A stretch of 60,000 nucleotides of DNA from Hydractinia symbiolongicarpus (lineage: Eukaryota; Cnidaria; Hydrozoa; Anthoathecata; Hydractiniidae): NCBI RefSeq assembly GCF_029227915.1, contig NC_079878.1, positions 19,222,001 through 19,282,000 on the forward strand. Direction: 5' to 3'. The position numbers were made by a program, and so were the translations under genes. A model generated the notes under the pieces. It had not been told where the DNA came from. It did not search any database and saw only the letters and a list, made by a program, of their open reading frames with translations. This document shows positions 21,975 through 33,900 of this stretch, piece after piece (the first letter of the stretch is position 1; every line of letters begins with the position of its first letter).

Positions 21975-22452
21975 ATTTAGTTTAATACAACATAAATATG
22001 ATACTAGGTTTTCAAAAAATAATTATCAAGTGCCAAAGATTTTATTAAAATCTTGTACGTTTTCAATTAGACATAGGGGACCATACCTATGGAATAAATT
22101 TTTATCTGATGATTTTAAAACAAACTCAACTCTTAATATTTTCAAGAAAAATGTGAAAACAAAATTATTAACGACTGATCTTATAGAAATTTGTAAATAT
22201 TTTTAGATGCACACTCTCACATAGACCTTTGTAAATTTAACTAGTCTTTTTATGGAATATATATAGTTAGAATATTGCTTTAATATATAAGTATTATTTT
22301 AACTCTCTCTTTCTTTTTGCTTAACAGCGGGGCTTGGTGATAAGGCAATTTGTGCCTTCTTTTTGCGCCGGCCATTTTTGTATATATTACAAGATATTTT
22401 GACCTGTAACATTTATATAACGGCGAAATATACCTATAACCTATAACCTAAC
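21975..22452 (+). mobile_element. LINE reverse-transcriptase tail and 3' end, right half (copy A)
   Basis: The frame continues from the left half after removal of one AT: LIQHKYDTRFSKNN, then SIRHRGPYLWNKF, then FKKNVKTKLL, stopping at 22,206. These are typical last residues of an L2/CR1-type ORF2. A 3' UTR follows with a short hairpin (about 22,335-22,360) and a tail of CCTATAA repeats ending near 22,452. Confidence 0.78.
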
Positions 22453-23149
22453 CAAATAGCTGAATTATTTACTCAGTGTTTTATTAATACATTTTTTTTT
22501 ACTATTTCCTAAAAATATAGGCCTTAATGCATAATGACATGATTTTACTTTAACACCAATTTTGCTGAGCCAGCAGAAATTTCTATTTAAATTTTTTTCA
22601 TAAGCAAGAAAAAATTCGGCTTCTCGAGCTCCAACTTTTTACAATCTCGCTATTTTTCATCAGCTTCTGTTTTTAAATGAACCTTGGGTTAACCCTGTTA
22701 AAACGGTGTACGGAGTTTTTTTGTTCATTCATATTTTTTGAACAATAGCCTCTCACCAAGTATGTCTGAAAATTTTAAAGTAAAACGAAAATGCTATTAA
22801 AGTTAAAGCTCGTGCAGTGTAGCATAATGAAAATCGTCTTAAATTTCTACATAATGCGCCATCTTTGTTGTTATTAACGTTTGTCTTTAATAATTAATCA
22901 TTTCTTTCTGTACAATTTCGCAAGCGCGTAGACTTAAACTATAATCGGCAGAACTAATAAATTATTCCTGAATTATGTTAAAGAGTAATTGTTGAGGCTG
23001 AATATTTTTGGTCAAAGATAATAGTATTTTAGCTATAAAATCGTGACAAGTGTGTTATAACAAAAAATATGGATATATAGTCTAAAAAATAATCTTTTGT
23101 AACTCATAATGTAAAAAAAAAAATTTCTATTTTTAAAAGGGTTACTGCA
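22453..23149. other. Unassigned stretch (copy A)
   Basis: AT-rich sequence between the LINE tail and the MITE. I see no coding segment or RNA gene. Confidence 0.6.
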
Positions 23150-23505
23150 ACCTTAAAGGCTACGGAACGGCTGTTGGTTTTCGACTCTAGTGACTTTCAC
23201 GAAAGTCGAGCTGTAGGCGGTGAAAAACAAACTGGCTATTTTTCTGGCATGTATGTAGTAATTTACAGACTCGAACATATGGAAATATCTAGAATTTTTA
23301 TCTTCTTTAGTTTTTGTCATGTTTTCATCCAGAATGAGTGTCGCTGAAATATTTCGTTATAATATACTTTTTGAAAAAAAATATTGAACCAGCGAGCAAA
23401 GTGCGCTGGTCCGTTCATTGCGCAAAACGCGTTTGCCGGATTTTTAATATATGCGCGGGATATACGAAATGTGAACATTTCAACCGGTTCGTAGCCCCTT
23501 TAAGG
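23150..23505. mobile_element. Small MITE-like element, 356 bp (copy A)
   Basis: The ends are inverted repeats: ACCTTAAAGGCTACGGAACGG at the left and, on the other strand, ACCTTAAAGGGGCTACGAACC at the right. The inside has no coding capacity and is more GC-rich than its surroundings near the right end. No clear target duplication was found. Confidence 0.55.
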
Positions 23506-23978
23506 TGATAAAAAATGACGTTGGGTAGGAAATGAATTTTTTTGTGGTCAGAATACTGACTGCGCTTTTTCATTAGTTACTTCTATTGTTCTTTACTCAC
23601 CTGATAAATATTGGAAAATCCTTTGTTTTAAGCCCGAATGGCGTAACCCAGTCAATCAAATATATTTAATTCTCGTATTATTTTGGAGGGCAAGATGTGA
23701 CCACCTGGCTAGATGATGCATACATCAAGCTCTGGTAGTGGTACGAATGATAGTGACGAATTAACTGGTGATTATGCCTGACCTCAACCTCGTTCTCAGG
23801 GCATTTTGCTTTGTTGATGAAGTTGGCAATAACGGCTTAGGGGCCACAAGACCCAGGGGACGAGGTTGACTTGACCTCACTTAGTTAAAAAAACTTTTTT
23901 TCACGCACTTGTTTTATTCGCAAAGGTGTGGAAAAATATAACATTTATTGTCGCCTAAATAAAAGTACATGCTGACCT
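23506..23978. other. Unassigned stretch (copy A)
   Basis: No gene or clear repeat seen between the MITE and the 91-bp tandem repeat. Confidence 0.55.
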
Positions 23979-24161
23979 CTTCGATGTTCAATTTAAACAG
24001 GACTTCAGTTTAATTGTGTGACAAAACTATGGTGAACAAAAGTTGTGTTGAAGTTAGTGAAATGTATATCTTCGATGTTCAATTTAAACAGGACTTCAGT
24101 TTAATTGTGTGACAAAACTATGGTGAACAAAAGTTGTGTTGAAGTTAGTGAAATGTATATC
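23979..24161. repeat. Two tandem 91-bp units (copy A)
   Basis: The unit starting CTTCGATGTTCAATTTAAAC is repeated once with period 91 and no mismatch that I can see, so it is young. Confidence 0.92.
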
Positions 24162-24957
24162 AGGGAGTTGATTATGCAAGTCCTTCATATTTAATTCCTA
24201 CTAAATTTAACTTAAGCAATAAGTAATAATCAATAGTGTAAAAAAGCCTTTTTTTCGCCCTCAATATTAAAGACCTTATATTTAAATATTTTGTGATAAA
24301 AGTTCGAATTCCCGTTAAAATGGTTTTAGCACCCAATTTTAATAAAAGTTCTCTAGTTTCATTTGTAGCTTAATACCTAAAATTCAAGTTTACCATTCGC
24401 GAGTTAAAGTTCATTTCATATTTGCTTGAAAATGTGCTACGAATTTGAAAAATCTTGATAGGTTCTTAAAATTTTGGACTTAAAATTTTAACTTATTACT
24501 ATCTCGCTTGCTGTTATCTTCCTTAAAACATATATAAACGTATGTATAAAAACGCAGAACACACACACAAAAAACAGATTGTGCGTTACTTTCTACTTTG
24601 TATAAAATTGTAAAATGGGTGTTTCCCTCTTGCTGATGTTCCATAGATATAGTAACAATTTAGTTCATGCAGTGGCTGATCTTGTTAAGCTTCACATCAT
24701 GAATGCACAGGGTGGTGTATTTAAAAATTTTAAAAAAGCATATAGAGTTAAAAATGTTTTTTGGCTACTGAGTTTGGCATTTTTAAGCATTTTACATAAA
24801 TTTGATTATTTCGTTACTATAAATAAGTTCGATAACAACAATTACTTGTTTTAGAGCTACTTGATGACGTCATAATTTTTTTTATAAAATATTAAAAAAA
24901 TAATTAGACCAAACTTGGTTTTATCGTGTATAAATCAAAAAGAAAACACTGTATTTA
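24162..24957. other. Downstream flank of ABCF3, no gene seen (copy A)
   Basis: This is the region just past the ABCF3 stop codon. A plus-strand open frame (24,615-24,854, 79 codons) has no recognisable domain and I do not call it a gene. Confidence 0.5.
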
Positions 24958-27900
24958 TCAAGTATTTATTCTACGGAATTCCTCTTCCAAAGCCTTTTTG
25001 TAAGCCGGAAATCCGCCTTCTATTCTAGTAACGGTCTTGTTACCACACAACCATGTTTCTTGTGCCACCATTTGGATTAGCTGCTCGTTATGTGATACTA
25101 ATATAACTCCGCCCTGTTAGAAAGAATATTGATATTATTTTATATGCAATCGCCCTTTTGACTGGCTTATGTTACGCCAAAAACGAGAGCATAATTTTCT
25201 AGTAAAACAATTTTACCACATGATTGTAAATTCGAGATAAAGTAGGATTAGGACAATATAAAATTTTCTGATATTTCAATTTTTAGCTAAATACCGTGGA
25301 GTTATCATCGTTAAACAACAGTTGGAACAACAACAAAAAATCCCAGAGTTGAAAAAAGTCATATGGTAACACTGATAAAAGAAGGGTTAAGACATCCCAA
25401 TATTGAGACACTCACATTAAATTTCTTTAAAGCTTCACCCAGGGCTTCGACTGTTTCGATGTCCAAATGGTTTGTAGGTTCGTCGAGAATGAAAAAGTTC
25501 GGTCTAAAAAGAAAATATATTTTCTTTTCAATCACATGCTATCGAGTTACTCAAAATATAAGTACAATTACATTTTAACAACAAATTAAACTGGAAGAGT
25601 GGTCGATGTCGGATTGTTGGATATTTTTATCCACTACAAGGTGTTCAAACATTTAATATTTTACGTAAACAAAGTCAGCATTTTATTCTGAGCACTGTGC
25701 AATTTTTTCTCCAAATCAAAGCAATTTATATTCTGAGACCGTAAAACATTAAATCGAGACATTTTCAATCTTAGGATAACTTTAAATCATGCATGACATG
25801 TGACCAAAAGAAATTTAAACATGCTTATTTTTTAACTTTGTCGAAACCGAAAAATTTTTTGGGAGAAGGCGGGACTAATAATCACAACAGGTGTGAGGAC
25901 AACGAATTTTATTGTCATCGTCATATTTGATCGAAACAGAACGCAAGACAGTTAACTGTTGACGTTATAAAAAAACTGACGGAACACGAAAGAAAGCTTC
26001 ACCAATAGATAATACAACAAAAAGTATTAATTTGCAGAATGTTTAAATTTAAATTCGCCGAACAAAAACAAATCGTAAACTTTAAATACTTCCTGTCTTT
26101 AATTGCAAAAATAGCAAGAATTTATGACTCGAAATAATAGAGACATTTGAAGAAGACAAAGTTTTTTAACATTCCTATTATAGGTGGTATTATAGGTTTA
26201 AAGAATGACTCTTAGCTGGCAAAAGGGTCAGTAAACATACTCGTGCCATGTCATAACAGCAAACGCGACTCGACTTTTCTGTCCTCCAGATAAGCTAGAG
26301 ATAGGTCGCATCGCCAATTCGCCAGTGACGCCATATTTTCCAAGATGTGAACGATACTCAACATCCAATTTGCCTAAAAGCATTCGAAAGAATATTCACT
26401 TAAATTCAAAAAAGGATGTAAGATGTTCAGTTAAAGTAACAATATCCGAAAACCATTGCCATATTTTTTACTTGTTCTTTGACCCGTGAAAACATCCACT
26501 TACACTAGTTATAAAATGTGATAGGGGAAATGTGATAGGCGAAATGTGATAGGGGAAATGTGATAGGGGAAATGTGATAGGGGAAATGTGATAGGGGAAA
26601 TGTGATAGGGGAAATGTGATAGGCGAAATGTGATAGGCGAAATGTGATAGGCGAAATGTGATAGGCGAAATGTGATAGGCGAAATGTGATAGGGGAAATG
26701 TGATAGGCGAAATGTTATAGGGGAAATGTGATAGGCGAAATGTGATAGGCGAAATGTGATAGGCGAAATGTGATAGGGGAAATATGATAGACGAAATATG
26801 ATAGACGAAATGTGATAGGGGAAATGTGATAGGCGAAATGTGATAGGCGAAATGTGATAGGCGAAATGTGATAGGGGAAATGTGATAGGCGAAATGTGAT
26901 AGGCGAAATGTGATAGGCGAAATGTGATAGACGAAATGTGATAGGCGAAATGTGATAGGCGAAATGTGATAGGCGAAATGTGATAGACGAAATGTGATAG
27001 GCGAAATGTGATAGGGGAAATGTCATAAACGAAATGTGATAGGCGAAATGTGACTTGTGAAGGAAGGTGATATTCGATTTAAAAAAGTAATTTACATATT
27101 TTGATACTCAGAGTTTTGCCTGTAGTACATATCCAAGGCAATCTCAGCACAGGGTGAAGATACGTACCATTTTGAACAGAATGTAGGTATAATTACAGAG
27201 AGGATATAATCCCTGAAATTTTTTTAATTCTTGCGGAGCCCGGTTCTGTTATAATTTATATATGCATTATTTAAATACTTTTTCCAGCTTTACCTGTAAA
27301 ACAAAATCCTTGTCTCAAAACAGTTGGACGCACGCAACGATATAGCAGTGTGTCAACAAACAAAGAAGCAAAGAAAAAGTAGTCTACGTATGATTTGCAA
27401 TTTTAAATTAAAATCTCAAACCTGGATATCGAGTCTTAAATAATTCTAGGCTTGTTTGTTTCATACTTAGCGAGTCTACGTGGTGTTGGCTGAAGTATCC
27501 AACTCGCATATTCCTATAATAATTAACAAAACAGTTTTAAAAACTTGTGCCCAGGCCTATTTAAATTTGTTTGCAGAGAAGTTTCAAAAAGGTCAATTTT
27601 TTATCACAAAAGTATAAAAACGTCTCTTCTCCTTTCTACAACACAAATATAAAACAAAACTCCCAACAAAAGAATACCGCATCTTTGTGACAGAATTGAG
27701 TGTGCACGAAATTATAACATACCTATGAACACGCCTTACTCCTCCAGTAGGTTCGTATTCACCAAGTAGAATCTTAAGTAAGGTCGTTTTGCCAGATCCA
27801 TTTTCTCCTAACACTGCTATCCTAGCATCCATGTTCGCATTAAGGTCCACTTTTTCAAATATATTTGTTCCAGCAACATATGCAAAATCTACCTATACAG

Positions 27901-30900
27901 AAAAATTACTGTTGTAAAGAGGACAGAATTATGCACTGTCAGCAAATATAAGATTACATCAGTATTAAAATAAACACAGAGACATTTTTAAATAGATGAT
28001 TTTAGTTGCCTGTATTGAGTAAAGTAAATCGAATTTCTAACAAATTGAACTTAATTAACTTGTTTTTTGCGCCACAACGGCTACAAACATGTTTTTTTTT
28101 TACCTCATCAAATCTCAACATGGTAGCATTGACGCGATCACATTCTGGAAGCCTATAACAGATAACACAACACGTGAAATTGGCTTTATAAAAAAATATC
28201 CTTGAAAACACACCGTGCAATAGGTTATCTAGTAATGTGCGACATTCTTTCTGGTTTAGGGTGCATAAAGTTTGATTATATAGGTTTCGCATTCCTATTT
28301 TATCTGAGGAAGCAGTGAGATACCAATGAATAACAGTTTCGAAAGTTCATCAATGTCCCTCACGCCTGCAGTATATGGATGAAAACCTCACAGAATAATC
28401 CTTTTTTTTTGACGAGAAAATTTTTTTTGTATTTTTACCTGAGAGTAACTTTTGGTTCGATCTCGACAGGTGTCAAGTCAGGTCTAAAGAGATGATAAAT
28501 TAAAAGTAAGATAAGCAGTTTAATGAATCATCTTCTATACACGAAATTGAAAAAAACCAACGTACAATTTTTCTAATATTTTCAATTTACTTTGCGCTTG
28601 TGCAGCCCGATTTGCATTCACACGCCATCGATCTACATATGCCTAGAATATAATTTAAGCAACTTTAAAATACGACTGCTACCAACAAAAACGTTTAAAG
28701 GATTCACCCTGAGGATTAAAAGGATTCACTTGCATGTTAATACCTGCAAATGTTCTCGGTACTGCTTTTGTGCTTCGTATTCTCGTTGCTGATTTCTAAG
28801 TTTCTCATCTTTTGTTACTTCAAATTGCTAAATAGACAAAATACGTAAATACAACATCTTAATAATTGACACAACCAAATAAACTTAATAACTTGTTATC
28901 TGACGTACTGTATAATTTCCTTTGAATGTGTCGAGTGATCTGGAATGCAAGAATACAATGTCTGTTGCTACTGCGTCAAGAAACATCCTGTCGTGAGAAA
29001 CCACCAGCAATGTTGTTGGCCATGTTTGCAAATAGTTTTCTAACCACAAGATGGCTTTAACATCCAACATGTTGGTAGGTTCGTCAAGCAACAAGAGATC
29101 AGGTTTCGTAAACAAAGCTCTTGCAAGAGCAAGTCTCATTCGCCAACCACCAGAAAATTGCTTTGTTTTCATATTCTGCATTTCTGTTGTGAAACCAAGA
29201 CCACTTAAAATCATCGATACTCTAGAATTTGAACAAACAGTTTTTACAACAGAGTTTCACACAATGAAATAACTTCTACTAGTGTCAATATCATGCATGT
29301 AACATAACTTTGCCTACTGGACATTGATTAGAAATCTAATGAAGTACAAATTTTATTAAAGTTAATTCAAATCTTAGTGTGTACAAGTCAGACATATTCA
29401 AGCCTATATCTTACCTAGCAGGAGCTTTATCTGCTTCAATATCTGACAGTGCAGCATAGACCTGTAAAATTACATAAAAAATCATCTACTTTTTATTTTC
29501 TACACAGTGCTATTACAATTACCAGCATCATTTTAATATTCAACCTAGATGAGAATCGTGCTGAAAAAAGTCTAGTGTCCACCCAATCTCAAGTGTCGAC
29601 CCTATCTTAAGTGTCCACCTTATCTGAAGTGTCCACCTTATCTTAAGTGTCCACCTTATCTCAAGGCACAGAATGGTCATGAAAATTAATGCTGACCGAC
29701 CAGATACTTTGTTTGAAAAGAACATTTCAATACCCAATATATTCATACATTTTTAAAAGGATGGTTACTAAAAGTAGTGCACATCCAATGTTTCTCTTAC
29801 GAATAAAAAAAGAGGATAGTTTGGTCACTTTTGCATATATGTGCATCCTTCCTTTACCAATGCATTTCATAAGATAAAGATAATTATCAAGCAACAACAT
29901 AAAAAAAGTTAGACAAACCTCTGACAATCGTGTACTGGATGCAGGATTCGAACTATAATTAAATATAGAATATCAATTTTTAGCTAGTGCACACAGACTC
30001 ACATTTCTTTTGATATCATATGGACCAACCCGTGTAAAAAAAATCAAATTATTTTTTAATTTTTGTATCTCTTTTATTTTAGGACTTCAAAATCTTTCGC
30101 AGCCTCGATTTTTTACATCTATTCAAATTTGATATTTACTAGTCATTAGCCCATAGAAATTCACCAATTGCCACACCACCACCTATGTTTGCTTACTGAC
30201 AGACAATGGGAATTATAATACACTGTAGAAATAAAAAATTGTACACTTTATATTAGTGTAAATGCTAACCAATGATGAACAAAATTCGAGAAGTTACTCA
30301 ACAAATGTTTAAGTTTGATTTCTTTGCTAGTTGTTAGTGCAATCATAGATTTAAAGAAACATGTTTCTTAATTCTGCACGAGTTCCCAAGCGTTTTAAAA
30401 TCTGTGAAATTAAGGATACACAAAAATTACTGAAATTAAGGTGAATATAAACCCTCAATTTAACACATGATTACATTACAATGCAGGATACCTGTTATTA
30501 ATTCTTTTTGTTAACTCCTCTTCTTCCTTTATTAACTTTAACCTAGAAATAAAAAATATGTTTATATATATATAAAAAAATTGGTTTTGTTATTATAAAA
30601 CGAAACCTTACTAAAAAGAATAATTCTATTAGGATTAGCTTTCAGGCTCTTATTACAAGCTTGTGAGCTTGTATTAAAACACAAATGTGTCCTACAAAAA
30701 TGGAAATTTTTTGCCTCTCTGAGCACCGACACGGGAGTAGTTGTGTGTTCGAATCTCATCTTGGTAACTATTTTTACTCTTTTTTTTTACTATCTTGCCT
30801 GCGAGGATGTGTTTCCAACTCATAACTAACTAACCAAATGGTCAGTTGCAACGTCACAGATTTAAACTTTGTACCTAAACTCTCTAAGTACTTGGAAGTC

Positions 30901-33900
30901 AAAAAAATTATGCTGAACATATTAGTGACATCATAATTTTGATTTTTGTCACCTGAATGTCATTTTAGGCCAAAACTGGTGCAAAAATTAAAACTACTTT
31001 ATTTTCGACAAAATTTGAAAAAGTTAACAGAAAAAGAATGCTGAACATGATGGTGACATCAAAATGTTAATTTTTTGTCAACTAAATGCGTTTAAGACCA
31101 TAAACGTTTCAATCGCGCAACTTTCAACCACAAATAATAGACTGTATTTTTTCAGAAATTGTAGAATTGGGTCGCATTTTCGATGTTTCATAGTTGTGCA
31201 TTTTTAATAGCGAGATAGTTTAAGCAGCGCCTGCATCTTGTGTATTTTTCAAAAAGATAAGTGTTGAAAAGCATTATTTAACTAACTGGTAAAGTAAAGT
31301 TGTTTCCATTAAAGTTTACAAAAGTGAATGTAGGCAGAATTAAGGTCTCCCCAAATGCCTGGAAAGTAGTCAGCAAAAAATAAAATTTCAACAAAAATAT
31401 GTAAGAGAAAAGCGAAGATGCTCCACCATATATAAATAATGACGAGAACGAAATTCTTTTCACTACGCTAATGACACGTCAACATAGTCAAATATGATTT
31501 CGGAAACACTCCGAGAAAACGTAAATTTTCCGATTCCCTCCTTGTTATTTTTCTCCGCGCTATGAGTGCACAGGATTCGTTTTAACGAAGTTTGCTGTTT
31601 GTGACAGTTTTGGTAATATATTTTTTTAACTACAGCTATTTCCTTTTTCGAACAATTAAGATTGTATATTATTTTTCTTTATTTTGCTTTTTCTTTTGTT
31701 ACTGAATTACTGAATTTTGAAAATTTTAGGTGGAGCTTGTGGTCTTTTTTCTTCCTGTCATTCAGTTTACTTCAGACTGACCCAACGAAAATTGAAATTT
31801 CGAGGAATTTTCCATTCAAGAAGATCTCACAAATCAATTTTGAAAAATAACTGCACAGTGCGTAACAAATATTATTGCATATCCGAATAGCAAAATATGT
31901 TGTGTCTAACTTCGTAACAGAAATCACAATTTGATAGACAGCTTTTTGTAAACTGAACATGTTCAAAAATAAGGGGGTGGTTTGTGACATTTTTTCAAAC
32001 CATACTTCAAAACATCATCCTGGTAAGAAAAATGGCCTGACATATAATATGAAATATTCCTGGTTAACCTGGATAAATAATGAAGCTGTCTTAAAAAACT
32101 GAACTTTTAAAGGATGACATCAGCTACTTTAAAAAGCATTTCAAATAAGTGAAAAATTCAGGCTTACACCTTGCTAGGCTTACATTGTTTGTAAGTTGTC
32201 ATTTCTTTGCAGTGTGTTGTGGGAATTCCAAACTTTGTGAAATTGGTCTATATAGGTGTAATTTTAACTTCGTGAAATTTTTAGGCTTACATGTTAGGTT
32301 AAATGTAAAAAAATCAGGTTTACATTTTGGATTGTCTATTTTTAGGAAAATATGAGATCATTGCATACCTTAACTTATATGATATATGAAGTTAGATTCC
32401 TCCTTTCACATGTAATCACTAAATTCTATATAAATAGGTGAAGGATTATGGCTTACAAGTTCAAAACCACAGTAGTGAATGTTGAATGTTATATATACTT
32501 CATGTTCCAGGTGTTGCCGCTTTTAGGATTTGGTCATGCTATGTACCTGGTAGTTTTGCATATTATTACTCAAATTTAAGTAAAAAACAATGTTGTGTAT
32601 GTCCTGTACTTTTTTAAATAAGATTATGTTTTGGGTGAGAATATCGGGTTTACAGCATGAAACATACTGCCTCTGTCTATATAATATATATCTATATCTG
32701 TATTAGTAAAAGTCAATCAATTTTTTTTAGTGAAAACTGTATTTGTTTCATTATTTGTATCCTTGAACAACAATACACTGAGAATCCAGGTGAAAAAAAT
32801 AGGCTTGCTGATGGTATATTTACACAATGAAGAAGACATTACATTGCAATACAAATAGCTATCCATTAATTTACATTAAAAATATTTTATGTATTTATTC
32901 TTGTATCTTCCTGAGCTAGAGAGTTAAGTGAATAGAGGAAGTAGAAATGATTGTATTGCTAGTTTACAAGCCAGATGTGATAGAAGCCATTGCATTGCAG
33001 TTTAGTAGAATGTTGATAGAATTGTAATAGAATGTCATGTAAAAGAACGTTTTTCTGTAATCTTTCAAAGTAGAAAATAGTGTTCACTTGAACTAGAAGT
33101 TAGAATATTGTACATAGCAAATTTACAGATTTACAGATTATAAAATGGGAAAGACTGACAAAAATATAAGTGTACTAAGTGTGAAAACCAGTTTAGTCAA
33201 AGACAAAGTCTCAGTAGACACAAACAGTCCATCTGTGGTACTGTTAAATTTTCTTGCAGCAAGTGTAAAAAAGTTTTGAAAAGAAAAGATTCCCTCAACC
33301 AGCATATGAGACTATGTAAAGGCAAGAAAGAGCTTAAATGTCAAGTATGTGACAAGGAATTTACTTACACATGGTTCTTGCAAAGACATATAAAGCAAAG
33401 TCATACAGAAAAAAAAAGTTTCAAGTGTTTACAGTGCAATTTAGTATATAAAAGAGAGGATCACCTCAAGAAACATGAAATGAAATGTTTGAAGGAGTCT
33501 ATGAATAATGTATCTAGTGTCAGTTCTGGAGAACTAGTAGATTAGTGAATAAAGAACATTTCGATAATCTTGTATCACTCAGTTTGCTTTATAACTACTT
33601 TGGAGAAGATAAAAAAGACCCTCTTCCAACTATGGTATCACCGGAAGAACTGTTGCTCAACAAGGTGAATTTTTAGTGAATTTTTAGTTTTAGAAAAAGT
33701 TTTAGTGTTGAAAGTGTGGGTTTTATTTTAAAATATAAAGTGCTCAAATATTATGTTTCCCTTGTAGCCATTTGACTTGGACATTGATTTCAATATTTCG
33801 ACTCCAAATTCCACTGTATTGGAGAGTCCTTCAAAAATCTGTACTCCTTCATTCAAACTAAAGACACCTAGATTTCGTACAAAGGTAAAAATTCGCACCT

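Larger units (their letters stand above)
1..25553. repeat. Copy A of a 34.45-kb direct tandem repeat
   Basis: Bases 1-25,553 match 34,451-60,000 almost exactly. The offset is 34,450 up to the poly-C tract near 6,080 and 34,447 after it, because that tract is three C shorter in copy B. Differences I noticed are 2376 g/a, 4959 g/a, 10017 t/g and 11356 t/g. All transposon insertions, target-site duplications and gene lesions are shared. The match starts at base 1, so the left limit of the repeat lies at or outside the window edge. This could be a young segmental duplication, part of a longer array, or a false duplication made during assembly. Confidence 0.98.

Noticed and set aside
24615-24854. 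A 79-codon plus-strand open frame downstream of ABCF3
   Set aside because: No recognisable domain and AT-driven composition. It is present in both copies only because the block is duplicated.
26715-27026. A 103-codon minus-strand open frame of repeated [12 protein letters not shown] peptide
   Set aside because: It is the 14-bp minisatellite read in a stop-free frame. The direct repeats without spacers also rule out a CRISPR array.
30690-30765. A second tRNA-like head with TTCGAATCTC
   Set aside because: Only a weak B box is visible; no A box at the right distance and no acceptor pairing.
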